From the NCBI GenBank assembly GCA_031216915.1, contig CM062297.1, positions 830,629,337 through 830,693,336 of the forward strand: 64,000 bases of DNA, given 5' to 3'. The notes below the pieces were generated by a model, which was given only the letters and a program-made list of their open reading frames with translations, did no database searches and was not told the origin of the DNA. The number at the start of each line of letters is the position of its first letter. Positions within the stretch are counted from its first letter, which is position 1. Shown here piece by piece: positions 48,721-59,852 of this stretch. Origin of the DNA: Pictodentalium vernedei. Its lineage: Eukaryota > Mollusca > Scaphopoda > Dentaliida > Dentaliidae. Position numbers and translations under genes: made by a program.

Positions 48721-50840
48721 CTTTGATACCTTTTTCTAAATCCTGATGAAAGAATCCATCACGTCAGGTTTTGCATCTTTTCATAAAATTGTCAGGAATG
48801 AACATCTTGCTACCTGCGATGGAGGCCAATTTAAAATATCTTTTCATGGCTCAAGATCATTCTATGTGACTGAACGCAGATTGGAATATCTTGTATATCA
48901 TTCCTTTAAATCGTTATGGTCTTCCATTTTTTGTTTTGTTTTGTAGTTCGACCATGAATACATATACAATGTCCATTTCATCGCTACGCATTTTTTGTAT
49001 TCCTTCTTTTTGGTGAGAGGAGAAGTCTGTTCGATTTTTCGTTTCCTACTACTATTAGAAGATTTTTTTCTTCTTCCACCTTAAATGATTTTTTTTTCTC
49101 TTATGGTGAATTTTATTTTTGTGTTGTTTTTTCTCGTTGCATTAGTTTTCTCCTGAATTCTTACTGCCTAGAGCCAAAAATTGTCCAATTTCAATTTTAA
49201 AAAAAAGATTACAACCCATTTTGCACACTTTCGATTTTAATTCTGAAAATCTTTTCCATGTGGTCTCAGCACTTATGTCTTTGATCAAAGTGGGCTTAGT
49301 CTTCAAACTCGACACTCTTGGAATATTGAGAACTTTAGCACACTTTTTTTTTAATTTGGGTAATTTGTAATCTCGGAAATGTACCATATTGTTTTTTGTT
49401 TTTTTTTCTGGCATATTGTTTTTTATATACTGTTTTATAATATATTTTTTTTAAAACGTTTTTTTTTTCTGATCATATATAAGAAAAAAAACGAAATAAA
49501 GGTCTTTAACTAGGAAAAGATCTTCCACTGCAAATTAAAAAAAAATAAAAATTTAAAGAAAGCAAAATATACTTTTTCTTTTCTCTTTTATAAATTCATA
49601 TCTTTTATTCTATCATTATAATTATTATTATTTACTCTTTTATATTTTAAACATATTTTCCTTTTATCTTAGAACTATTTTTTTTTATTATTGGTGATTA
49701 TTTTTTTACCACTTTTTTCTCTCTCACAAAGAAGCCGATGAAAATTCAACTTTTTCATTTTCTTTCAATATCGGTGGACTTTTTCTTGTCATTTATTTTT
49801 TTCTTATGAACATTTCGAAAATATACTCTCCCAGAGTTCTCTATTGTTTCTTGAAATACTGAAGATCTGTCCAGTATAAACTTCGTGCAGATGTACAGTA
49901 CCTCATACCATCTGCACAGTCTGTATTATAATGTATCATGACACATTTGTTGCAATTTCATTGAGGAGTGGATGGAGAAGAGGGAGGAGGATGAGAAGAT
50001 TTTTGTTTTTTTTTCTTGATAATTTTTTTCATGTCTTCATACATATATTCGAGCCATTTACTGTTTTCTAAAATAGTATTTTTTTTATTTAAAATTATTT
50101 ATTTTATTTATTTATTTATTTATTTAATTTCATTTTTATCTATCTTTTACCTCATCCTCAGTGTGCTTTTCAAATGTTGGCAGAAAACACAGGACGATTG
50201 TGTCTTTGTGTTCCATGTGTGACAGATGTGTTTGATCGGATTAACATATTGCATTTCTATGCGAGATGGACATTTTTTGCTCAGTTCTCTAGAAATATTT
50301 TCTGCCACGTGATTTGCAGACGCCTTATAGACGGTATCTCTGAGAAACTTTTTATATATAAGATCTTTTTTCATATTCTCTGCATTTTCTATTAGAAATT
50401 ATATTTTTGTTTTCTTTTGTTTATTTTAGTTGAGAAAAAATCAGTTAAGTAATTTGAAACTTTCTTTTCTGCTTATTTTATTATATCGGAATATAAATAG
50501 TAAAAAAAAATAATATTTTGTTTTTACTTTCTTCATCACCGTTTTTCTCTCCTTGATCTCCCATTCAATTCAATGGGAAAAGCGAAGACATCTGTAATAA
50601 AAAGTCACCACTACCTGTTTCCTATAATTACTATGTTATTGTTTTTGAGGGGTTGTACATTAGTTTTTGATACTTTACCTTTTATCACATGACTATTGTA
50701 AAGTTCAATGAAAAAGTCCATCTGATATTCTTCTATATGAGATCTCGTGCAATATAACCTGCAAGGATTTTCATTGGCTGAATTTTAAGCCTCATCACCT
50801 AATTAATATTCATACTGTACCACTCCATTGTTTACAAACA
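48721..50840. other. AT-rich sequence, possibly more of the Polinton remnant
   Basis: Two minus-strand frames are notable only for their length and basic composition: 49142-49414 (many Lys, CKMGC) and 50147-50374 (a CVFCQHL cysteine pair). They lie upstream of the polymerase on the same strand, but I cannot place them in a family. The rest is T-rich with no clear gene, including a (TTTA)n tract near 50095-50125. Confidence 0.35.
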
Positions 50841-50844
50841 AAAC

Positions 50845-52422
50845 ATGTCGCGTGTACTTAACTATCGAGTGAACGAAATTGTGAAAATAGATGGAAAAGG
50901 AGAGGGTGAAATTGTTAAGATCATTGATTTCACAAAAAGGCTTGTTATAGACTGCGAACATAATAGGTATGGACTTTGAAGTGACTCTCTCGGCAGAACG
51001 TTTGAGCCCATTGCACGATGAACGCTACCAGACGCTAGATTGCCAAGAAACTGTTGGCGTTGCTAAGCAAACGTACGCTACTAAACAGCGTCGTTTTGTT
51101 AATGTCAGCGGTGCAGATATAGATGGATTTGTTGAAAAAGAAACAAATAAAAACACTTTAAGCAAGACATTTTATGATATGAAGTGAGTAAGAAATTTTC
51201 TTCAAAGCAATGATATAAATGAGCATCGTGAAATTCACAACATGCAGCCCAGTGAACTGTGTGTTATTTTATGCAAATTTATCCTGTAATTCAGAAAATC
51301 TGATGGCCCTGAATATGAACCAAGCTCGTTGCGTGGATTTATTTCTAGTATTGACAGAAATTTAAAACGTTTTAATTATGGCCACACAATAGTTAGCAGT
51401 GTAGAATTTGTGAAAGTGAGAGACATATTGAAGGCCAAACAACGACAACTGAAACGAAGTGGCTTGGGCAATCGGGAAATGAAGGCGGAGCCAATAAGTC
51501 ACAATGAAATTGACATTTTGTAGCAAAGCGGTCAACTGGGTTCTTCGACACCCGAATCTATAATAAACTCCTTGTGGTTTTTAAACACTATTCACTTTGG
51601 TTTACAGGGCTCAGATGAGCACCGTAAAATGTGTTGGGGGGATGTTAGTTTGCTCAAGGACCCAAATGGCCATGAATATTTACAGTTTATAGAAAGACAA
51701 ACAAAAACTTGCCCTGGTGACAATGTGAGAGATGTTCGAAGTGTGCCACCGAGAATGTGGTGGAACTTTGATTTGCCAGAAAGGTCGCCTGAGAATAATA
51801 TTTATAAAAAAGTACTCTCTTTTAAGGCCCTCTAGTTACAGTGACGAAACTGACCCTTTTTTATATAGCAACACATACTAAACAAGATATTATGAATGTC
51901 GGAGATCAGTGGTTTAAAAGACAGCCGATAGGAATAAATAATCTTACCTCCATCATGAAGCGCATGGCAAAAGCAGCTGGTTTGTCACCGGAAAAGAAAC
52001 TAACAAATCACAGTGCTCGCAAACATCTTGTTCAGACACTTAGTGAAAATAACATCCCTGCTCACCAGATTATGCAAATCACGGGGCACAAGAATATCCA
52101 GTCAATTAATAATTACAGCCATATCAATGAACAACAACACAAACAAATTTCTCGTGTGTTATCTAACTCCAATCTTCAAACTGAAAATAGGCCTCAATAT
52201 CCTAAATCCATGGACACAGATGTAGTTTATCAAAACCAGTCAATTTCTATCACAAATTCCATTGATCGAAACACACAATTTGCGGGTAGACTACAGAATA
52301 TGTTCACAGGCAACATTTATGGTGGGCACTTTGAAATACACATTCATAACCCAGAAACATCATCAGCCCAACCCGCTCAGAAACGAAGGCGCATCATTGT
52401 GTCTGACAGCGACTCGGATTAA
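50845..52422 (+). pseudogene. KIAA1958/Crypton-type tyrosine recombinase, broken
   Basis: Tyrosine recombinases of this group cut and rejoin DNA through a Tyr. A short frame from the ATG at 50845 (44 codons) overlaps the next, which starts at 50969. Splicing 51184-51294 out joins FYDMK to SDGPEYEPSSLRGFISSID, the family's N-terminal signature. Then GLGNREMKAE, an in-frame TAG at 51521, FGLQGSDEHRKMCWGDV, and from 51841 LTNHSARKHL (His-x-x-Arg) and GHKNIQSINNY (His and catalytic Tyr). The first catalytic Arg, expected in GLRG, is Gln. Two single-base gains in homopolymers (near 51812 and 51858) shift the frame. The C-terminus ends in KRRRIIVSDSDSD, a likely nuclear signal with an acidic tail. 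Confidence 0.85.
51184..51294 (+). other. 111-bp intron in the tyrosine recombinase
   Basis: Donor GTGAGTAAG at 51184 and acceptor TGTAATTCAG ending at 51294. Removing it restores the reading frame exactly across a conserved protein stretch, whereas reading through meets TGA at 51185. Confidence 0.8.
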
Positions 52423-52701
52423 AGTTTATAAAATATAGAAATTGCAAATCCCTTCTTTGGATTTGCTTCTCTTATTGTTGACAATTGAATTACAAATGAA
52501 GGTTTTGTTGCAGTCTGTTTATTAAATGTCAAGAAGACCGTTTGTTTTGAGAACTATCTTGTAAAGCAGAAGAATTGAACGCATTCAGTCAACATGGAGA
52601 AAGTAGGTTAATTTTCTTTTTCCATGTACGGGAATACAGACTCGGTTCAAGTTCGTTTGTGTGTGTCATGTGTGTCATGTGATAAAAAGAATCTGAAATT
52701 C

Positions 52702-52820
52702 GTTTCTCTTTGACATAAGATTTATGAAACTCGTTTCGACAATTTTATTTTAGCTCGCCAGAGGCTCGCTAAAATAAAATTGTCTACACTCGTTTCATAA
52801 ATCTTATATCAAAGAGAAAC
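52702..52820. repeat. Inverted repeat, 53-bp arms
   Basis: The arms 52702-52754 and 52768-52820 pair along GTTTCTCTTTGA, TAAGATTTATGAAAC and ACAATTTTATTTTAGC, with a mismatched patch of about seven bases. The loop itself partly pairs (GCTCGCC/GGCTCGC). It lies 280 bp after the recombinase and may be a MITE or the end of its element. Confidence 0.75.
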
Positions 52821-53380
52821 TCATTATAGATCCTCTATTTATTATTTCAATCATTTTCAATTTTTTGTTATGGAAGACGTAGGTTGAGTTGTGAAACATG
52901 GTTTTCACGACAACTTTTCTTTCTTTATTTAAAAGGTCATCTTATTTTTGCCTGTTTAATGCGTAGTTTGTCCAAGTTATTTGCAGACGGTAACTGATCA
53001 AATTTTCGTTGTGCTTTCTTACGATACTTAATTGACTGTTTGCAATGATCATCAAATCAGGGTTCTCATGAAATGTCTTGAATGTGCCTAAGTGTTTACA
53101 ATGTCAAGCAATTCCTTAGTAAACTGCTCTATTTGGTTAGGACCATCTTCAAAGGTCTCCAGTGTGTGGCGTTTAGAACAAGCGTTGAGGAAGTGTCCCG
53201 GTTTGCCCTTTTAAACCTACACCGGGGCACCCACTGGAATGACACTTTTCAATACAATTGGAAGTGGTCACTCACACACTTGTCATCTTAACATTCAAAG
53301 ATAGAATAGGGAAGATATAAAGGATGCGCAATTGTAAGATCAATACTTGCAAAATAAATTCATGAATTACTAAAAATTTT

Positions 53381-53466
53381 CAAATTTTGTCTCAAAAACA
53401 TAGCGTATGACCCTTCATTGGAACGAGGCCTACTCGGTTTCGTTTGTTACGTTGGGTAAATGGTTC
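53381..53466. mobile_element. Fragment of the palindromic CCCTTTACC MITE
   Basis: TTTTGTCTCAAAAACATAGC, GTATGACCCTTCATTGGAACG and a truncated right end TTACGTTGGGTAAATGG match the nested MITE at 31176-31427. One palindrome arm is missing. Confidence 0.7.
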
Positions 53467-53813
53467 ATGCTGTAAATCATCAATGGTATGGCAATTATTC
53501 AGATATCGATTTGGACAAGTGATTAATCGGTTAACTAAGGTTAATCTACGTGAGTAATCGATCAGGAAAACACCTTAACCGTTTAAGCTCTAAAATGTAT
53601 ATAACTTTGAATTTTGTAGTTTCTAACTAAGATACGCGTTCCTCGAACATGAAGCTCATTATCGTCTGCCCAGGCATTATACAAATATAATGCACAAAAG
53701 CTGAATGATCTTGAGTTTCGTTTTCTTTAAGAATGGCTCCTGCAATCAATACGCAACAGAATTATATTTTTCACTTAGAAGACCCAGTTCGTTAAAATTC
53801 GTTCCCTAACATC

Positions 53814-53883
53814 TCGACGCCTGAGTGCTAGAATGTTCTATGTCCCTTAGGGGACACAGAACATTCTAGCACTCAGGCGACGA
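53814..53883. mobile_element. Short palindromic element, near-perfect copy
   Basis: Arms of 33 bp (53814-53846 and 53851-53883) pair at 31 positions around TTAG. The central part GAGTGCTAGAATGTTCT is intact in both arms. Related copies lie at 43491-43558 and 61134-61166. Confidence 0.85.
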
Positions 53884-53961
53884 TCAACAATTCTACTGTA
53901 TTATATTATTAGTGTTGCGATCCATAGTTAAGTGGTGATTTAGGTGGTGGTCGTACGGTTG

Positions 53962-54718
53962 TTAAGGTTTATGTTGTTGTTCATTTTTTATGTGCTGGTT
54001 TAGTTGAATCATTGGCTTGTTATTGGTTTGGGGTTTGTTATTGTCTCTGTTTTTGCTTGAGCAGTTGACATTATTTGGGTTGACTTTAATTCTGTTTGGT
54101 TGGTGTGTTTTTTCTAAGGTTTGTAGTAAGGATGGTAGTTCTCCCTTGAGCAAAGTAAACTGTGTATGACATTCTACTGATATTGTTTGTATTTTGTACT
54201 TATGACTGCGGCAAATGGCGGTATTGCTGTAATTCGGCTGATATGTTTAAACTGATATGTCTTTCACATTTAATTTTTTAACGTTTTGTATTGTTTAGGT
54301 TTTCATTTTTCTATACAGGCAAATATTTTGAAAATCGCATGTGATTGTGCTGATAATTTGGACGTTTGGTAGTGTAAATGCAGGCTCATCATGTTGTTGG
54401 CCACACTTGGCTTGGCCTCTGCAGTTGAATTGTCCGCGGACATGTTATTAGCATTGGAAGCATCGAAGTGAATGTGGAATGCACAAATTCACTTTGATGT
54501 TCATTTTGCCCACTTTAATTGTTTCAGGTGGCTGAGAATCATCAAATGTAAATGTGTGGGTGTTAGTTTTAATTGTTGAGCTATATCTCTTATTTTGTAT
54601 TTTTTCACATTAATGACGCGTTGTGGTTAACGTCCGTTTTTACTATCGCGCAAATCAATATCAGTTAATTCTATCGTTCTCACAAAAGCGTTGCGGCTGG
54701 TAATGAGAGTTTGCTTGT
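53962..54718 (-). pseudogene. LINE ORF1 (zinc-knuckle gag-like) C-terminal part
   Basis: On the minus strand: KHKQTLITSRNAFVRTIELT, QRVINVKKYKIRD, a frame change, then THTFTFDDSQPPETIKVGKM and NIKVNLCIPHSLRCFQC, the start of the CCHC zinc knuckles. The knuckles decay after that. A Gln/Asn-rich tail follows at 53962-54153. This order is typical of the ORF1 nucleic-acid-binding protein of Jockey-like and RTE-like LINEs. The sequence starts directly at the TTAA of the piggyBac element. The N-terminal half is probably the fragment at 57650-57859, on the far side of the insertions. Confidence 0.7.
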
Positions 54719-54724
54719 GTTTAA

Positions 54725-56479
54725 CCTTCATACTACCAACATATTTTGTGTACTAATCATACCAACAGGGGTTCATTTGGAACCCTTGTATAATTTACTT
54801 GTTTGGCAATAAATTTAATTTAATATCAACAAAATTCAAGCTTAGGGATATTATTTCAACAAAAGTACACCATATAACTAAAAAATTGACCAACTAGAGT
54901 CTTCGCTGGAAACGGAAAAATCGACAGAATAGCGCCGATACTGAAAAAAGTGAAAACAAGTTCAGCCCTGAACTTGCGCAAACAGAACAATATGTACTTG
55001 AGTTTTCGAACATCTCAGATACAAGCAGATCAAACCACACTGAAAAGTCAACTTTTACAATAGTTATGATAGACTTTCTGTCCCTATAGGCACTGTTCAC
55101 AAACTGTCTGCAGGATGCTGTGGTCTAGACATACTGGACGTTTGCACGTATCACATCTCGCACGAACTTTTTTTATCGTCACTGTGGGGGCAGAAGGCAC
55201 ACCGCTTTCTTTTATTGCCACCTTTCAGTGGATAACTGGTATCAGAATCACAACACCACCAGAGTTTGATGCCATACTTAGCAGGATTTGACGGAAAGTA
55301 TTGGCGGAACCCACACCGTCCGCGAAAAGGAGCCAATTGCTCGACAACACAAAGATCAGTTCCGGGGATGTAAAACTACGGGAGTTGTTGTTGAAAAAGG
55401 GCCCAGAACTCGCGAAAAGCTGCAAGCTTGTCTGTTGTTTGTCTCGCGGGTCTGGTAGCTCAATTGTCGAAACGAAGATATTTCAGGATGTCTGTGAATC
55501 TGGTTCTCGACATTGTTGCTGAAAATATGGGACGGCCGTCCTTCAGAGACCACAACAAAGAAACTGACTCATGGTTGGATTTGTGAACTACAGCAAGCAA
55601 GCATAGGCCAATGAAAGACATAATTTCAACATCATCGGTATTTTTTCAAGTTTTCGGACTTTCAGAATGAGCAGCGTTCCATTCAGCTATTTTCCACCTT
55701 GTTTCGCGGTTGGTTTCAAGGACAAGAATATTTATCATCGCTGGCGTGATAAAGGAAGTGAAGCATCCCTAAGATTGTCACAATTCATAGAGTTGGTGAT
55801 GCCTGGTTGCTGTCTGATTATGTCTTGTGGCTTCCTCCTCCCAACATTTGGGGGTTGTTTGTCCCATATTGTCCCATTCTGACCAACATAAGTTGCTGAC
55901 AGAGCATCTAACTGAGTACTGGATGCGGCTGTGGACCTCACCTGACCTCTATCACGGGCCCTGCCTCTGGCTCTACCGCTAGCTCTGATAAGTCCTTGAC
56001 CCCGATGTCTCACAGGTTGCGATTCAGTATTGTCAGCCACTGAAATAGACCGATTGTCTGATTGAATATCTACCACTTCTGTATCGCTGTGGTCCAATGG
56101 ACCAGATACATGGTCAACTTCACTTTCTGACGAGCTAGAATCTTCCAGATCTGATTCATCATTCTCCAAAATTGCCTTCAAGGCTTCTGTAGCAGTATAC
56201 CTCGCGTTTCGTGTTGCTTCAGTCAAGAATCATTGCAAAAGAGATAAGAGAATTAAAAAGAAATCACATCAAAAGTTGGGGTTCGATTGGACCCCAGAAG
56301 AACTTTTTGCAGAGACATTGCATGAAAGGGTTAACCACGTCGCAGAAACGTGTTTTACGATGAAGATACATATACTGACAAAGTCATAAAAGCTCGAAAC
56401 TGAAGCTTGGTAACTTTAGAAATGCCAACCGAAAAATGTGCTCCGGGGTCCGATTTGAGCCCAGTCGGTAGGATGAAGG
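54725..56479 (-). mobile_element. piggyBac-type DNA transposon, internally deleted
   Basis: TTAA stands at 54721-54724, and TTGA (one change from TTAA) at 56480-56483. The ends CCTTCATACTACCAAC and, inverted, CCTTCATCCTACCGAC agree at 14 of 16 positions. A GGGGTTC-ATTTG-GAACCC palindrome is near each end (54768-54785 and 56445-56462), with one more at 56278-56295, perhaps transposase binding sites. The single gene inside is a transposase remnant. Confidence 0.88.
55090..56226 (-). pseudogene. piggyBac transposase lacking its catalytic core
   Basis: Reading from 56226: RNARYTATEALKAILEND, an acidic Ser-rich stretch, an Arg/Gly region (RASGRARGRARDRGQ) and GTIWDKQPPNVGRRKPQDII. Frame changes follow (to about 55553). 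Next come the dimerisation/insert region, CVVEQLAPFRGRCGFRQY and PAKYGIKLWWCCDSDTSYPL. The first catalytic Asp, usually in a VDE motif, is Val. Directly after TSYPLKGG the C-terminal cysteine domain starts (KRKRCAFCPHSDDKKSSCEM). About 250 residues with the other two catalytic acids are therefore deleted. The last cysteines (CKRPVC, CEQCL) sit in another frame and end near 55090. No ATG opens the frame at 56226. Confidence 0.88.
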
Positions 56480-56799
56480 TTGATAAATTGATTCCCGGTG
56501 TTCAGTTTTCACACTGGCCCAAAACTGCGTGATGTAACATTTTTAGGCCTTCCGGATATTGTAGTACCAACAAAACTGTTTTGGTACCAGAACGCTAATA
56601 GAAGGGAAGTGTGTGTACTTCGCTGTCTGATCCAAATCCAAATAAATAGATTTAGTTTTACAAAATGAACTGGCAATTATTTCAGGAGTTGCTGGACAAC
56701 TGGTCACGGAAAAAGTCCTACAGAACTCGTAATTTATAGCGAAATAATCGATAAACGAAAGAGGCTGTCACCTTAGTTAAATTTAGATGCCACTGATTC

Positions 56800-57123
56800 T
56801 ATTTATTTATTTATTGGTGTTTAAGGTCACATATTTACGGGTGGAGGAAGCCGTAGTACCCGGAGAGAACCACTGAGCAACGGCGAGCAACTGTCAGCTC
56901 CCCAAAATACTAACTCCACACAAGCAGGGCTAGCATTGGTTGAAGACAGGTGCACCATCAACGTGCAGTACGCCTTAGTGAACAGCGTCACCGTGCTCCC
57001 ACATGGGCAATGGGGGTGAAGTGTCTTGCCCAAGGACACAACGCGGTTGCCGCAGGTGGGATTCGAACCGAGGACCTCTCGGTTTGCAGCCTGCATCTCT
57101 ACCTACTGGGCCACCGCGCCCCC
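56800..57123 (-). mobile_element. tRNA-derived SINE with 12-bp target duplication
   Basis: TGCCACTGATTC flanks it at 56788-56799 and 57124-57135. On the minus strand: GGGGGCGCGGTGGCCCAGTA head, B box GGTTCGAATCC, the CTTGGGCAAGACACTTCA body, a CTACGGCTTCCTCCACCC core and an AATAAATAAATA tail. It is well preserved and probably young. Confidence 0.95.
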
Positions 57124-57273
57124 TGCCACTGATTCAAGTATTGGCCAGGCTGATGGTTTTCTGCACATATACATTTTGTTGCACGAAGATAACAAATTAA
57201 TCAACCAATTACTGTTAATTCCTTGGGCTTAGCAAGTCGTGTGTCTTTACAAATGGCAGTATTTAATTTGATG

Positions 57274-57318
57274 AATACTTCATACCGTCGCGAGTGACTC
57301 GCGACGGTATGAAGTATT
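57274..57318. repeat. Perfect 45-bp palindrome
   Basis: The arms of 22 bp (57274-57295 and 57297-57318) pair without mismatch around a single G. The central part CGTCGCGAGTGACTCGCGACG is CpG-rich in an AT-rich setting. Confidence 0.95.
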
Positions 57319-57593
57319 TATCTAATGAAATGCTCTCTTGTAAAGTCGATAACTTACAATATTTTATTGAAGAAAAAACAATGCCCCATCACAGATCACT
57401 GAAAATTAACATTGAAAATCTGTCTAAACACAATTTCTAACATCTTTTTGAGAAAAGAAGTAATACAATTTCTGCTGCTTCAGCACTTGCGCATTTCACG
57501 ACCGCAGTGGCTTTCCTTCACCAGCTAAATAAACCATGTTGGTGCTAAAATATTAATCAGCCAACGAAGATTTTGTGTTGCTAAATCAATTTT

Positions 57594-57597
57594 ATTT

Positions 57598-57652
<55 letters not shown>

Positions 57653-57657
57653 TTTTA
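57594..57657. repeat. (TTTA)n microsatellite
   Basis: About sixteen TTTA repeats, equal to the (AATA)n tail seen on SINEs here. It could be the leftover tail of a SINE on the minus strand whose body is gone. Confidence 0.9.
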
Positions 57658-57859
57658 TTAGTGCCACTGGATTAATTGGCACCCGACAGCGTGAACACTG
57701 CCCGGATATCTTAATGACAATCAACTTATCACACACCAGATCTTTTTTGACGTTTTCCAGGGCGCCAGTTTGTCCTCTTATGGCATTTTGCAGCAAAAAT
57801 GGGTTGATGTTTGATGCTTTGTCACTTTCTTGGGTTGCGTATTGGACACATTGTGGCAA
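57650..57859 (-). pseudogene. LINE ORF1 N-terminal fragment
   Basis: The minus-strand frame reads SNINPFLLQNAIRGQTGALE followed by NVKKDLVCDKLIVIKISG. This resembles the first RRM-like region of LINE ORF1 proteins (a PF-phenylalanine-rich helix, then G-x-x-x-NVKK and a beta strand). It fits as the missing N-terminal part of the ORF1 at 53962-54718, separated from it by the SINE and piggyBac insertions. Confidence 0.45.
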
Positions 57860-57944
57860 TTTGTTTTATTTTGAAGTTGTAATTTCTTGATCAGAGTCAA
57901 AATCGTTTGAAATGTCGGATACAAAAATATCTCGACCTCGTTTT

Positions 57945-58330
57945 TATATCCCCGTTTGAAAAACGGCCGTATTATGTAATCAGTCTGTCCATCCGCCCGT
58001 CATTCTTTCTGTCCACTTGTCCATCTGTCCGTCCGTTACTATTTTGGGTTTCCAACCGATAACTCCAGTTTGGATTTTTTTATCTCAACCAAAGTTGGTA
58101 TGTGTATAACCCAGCTAGTAATAAGGGCCACGAGAATTTGTTCAGACCAATAATGTTTACTTGAGCTTCGGCCCGTTTTGACTTAGAATTCGACAGACTA
58201 TTAACATTTTCTTTGCATTTTTCGGTAGTACAATACAAAATGGCTAACGGGCGTATTTAGCTTGGCAGTGCTCTTGTTGTCTCTTATTTTGTGAGCTTTC
58301 TATGCTATTATTTTCTTTCTTTTTTTTTTG
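57945..58330 (+). mobile_element. Hairpin-ended element end, family F
   Basis: CCCCGTTT-GAA-AAACGGCCG (57950-57967) forms the hairpin. It is followed by CTGTCCATCCGCCCGTC and repeated CTGTCC motifs, then a conserved block AACCGATAACTCCAGTTTGG and ACCAAAGTTGGTATGTG. The layout repeats the left ends of families B-D. No array or 3' end is seen. Confidence 0.55.
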
Positions 58331-59852
58331 TTTTGTTTCATTCCATGGCTCACACCCTTACCCAGAGCCCAATATAGGAGGTTACGAAGTGAAGTAGATG
58401 TCCAGCAAACAGCACATGAGTACATGGAAAGCACACTCTGCAAGTCTGACCACCGTGAACGTGATTAACTTGACGTTTTTAGAAACATAGTCACCTGCAC
58501 AATTTACTTGCGAATCATTAAACGGATTGTTCAACAATTTGTTACTTGTTTTATTGATACTTATAAATAGATATGATATTTCCATTTTCTTTTAAATTTT
58601 ATTGGTCACATAAAATGCTGCCAACTTTTAAATTAATTTTTCCACAATAATCAGCTTTTGAATGGAGAAGACGAAGTTTCTTATCGCTCTCGCAAATGTA
58701 AACAAACTATCGAGTTGCTGTTCATATCTTCTCATACCCGAGACCATGTATCAGTTGATGTCGCCAGTTATTTGACTTGATGGTCACAGAATATAAGGCT
58801 TTTCAGTGTTTGAAAAAAAACCCACATTTGTCCGCACCTAAAACGAGAAGTTAATTCTTCAAGTTGTTTAAAATTATACTTTATGGACATAATTTATTTT
58901 CTCCTAATGGAAAAATGTTTACTCTTTGAACCGCATCAAAACCAGATAACTGCTCTTTTGGATTTCGCTTTTATTGCAAAACATTGGAAAGCGCACAATT
59001 TTGTTTGAACAAAAGAATGATGATGATGTTAGCGCGATCCTGTGAATCCCTGTTTATTGTACAACAGAGAGCAAAATATAACCACCGCCTTTACCGCTAA
59101 AAATATAATAAAAATGTACATCCACGCAGCATTATGAAGAGGCAGAGTACCCCTTTAGAGGATGCCTCTTTTCCTATTGACTTTTCATTGATCGGAAGTG
59201 CGCTGCAACCCCAAAACACAACTACTACAATTCTATGAAAGTCTCCGCGATGGACAGTAGTAGCTATTGTTAAAGGGCGAACCTATTTAGAATTCATGTT
59301 GGATTAGTGAAACACTATTTGGTACATGGCTACCCCAGCAAATGCTTATAATTTTCTTCTGCGCGTACTTCTATACCCACCCGTTAACAAAAGGCTAACG
59401 GTTATTCGATATGGTTGAGGTAGTACAGCACATGTTTAAACTGGTAAAAACAGCTTTCTATCGTTATGAGAGATTCGTCTTCCTTCTACAGATAATTGTG
59501 TAAAATGATTCCGTGCAGTCTTTAATTATCTTTCATTTTGCTAACTGACCACATCCATTCTGCATTATTCATATAAATTGCATTTGACCTTTTGTGTTTT
59601 CTTTCTGAAGCTTTGACAGGAACGTTATGGAAACACTCTCGTCCATCCGCATCTATTGTGTGAAAATAATGTATGGTTACGAAAGGAAAGTGTTTGAGAG
59701 AATTCACACCCCCCTTTCCTCCTCTCGACCAGTAGCGCCAGGTTACACAATACCGACAAACGTTTACATGCAGGTCTATGTATTATTTTATTAGTCGGGT
59801 TGAAATGAAATGATGAAGAGTTTAGAAAACTGTATTTATTATATTTTTGTAG
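58331..59852. other. No supported gene
   Basis: Short frames at 58382-58585 and 59522-59707 on the minus strand have no motifs. A 29-bp segment at 59315-59343 (CTATTTGGTACATGGCTACC onward) recurs at 61106-61134 with one difference. Confidence 0.45.

Larger units (their letters stand above)
31867..59852 (+). other. Inferred 28-kb intron of the transporter gene
   Basis: The donor GTTAGT at 31867 and acceptor TTTTTGTAG ending at 59852 join two phase 1 exons whose combined reading continues the transporter family's TM2-TM3 linker. The intron holds the fold-back element, LINEs, family E array, Polinton and tyrosine recombinase remnants, piggyBac and a SINE. The segment 31867-32700 has no gene. 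A smaller exon in between cannot be excluded. Confidence 0.75.
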
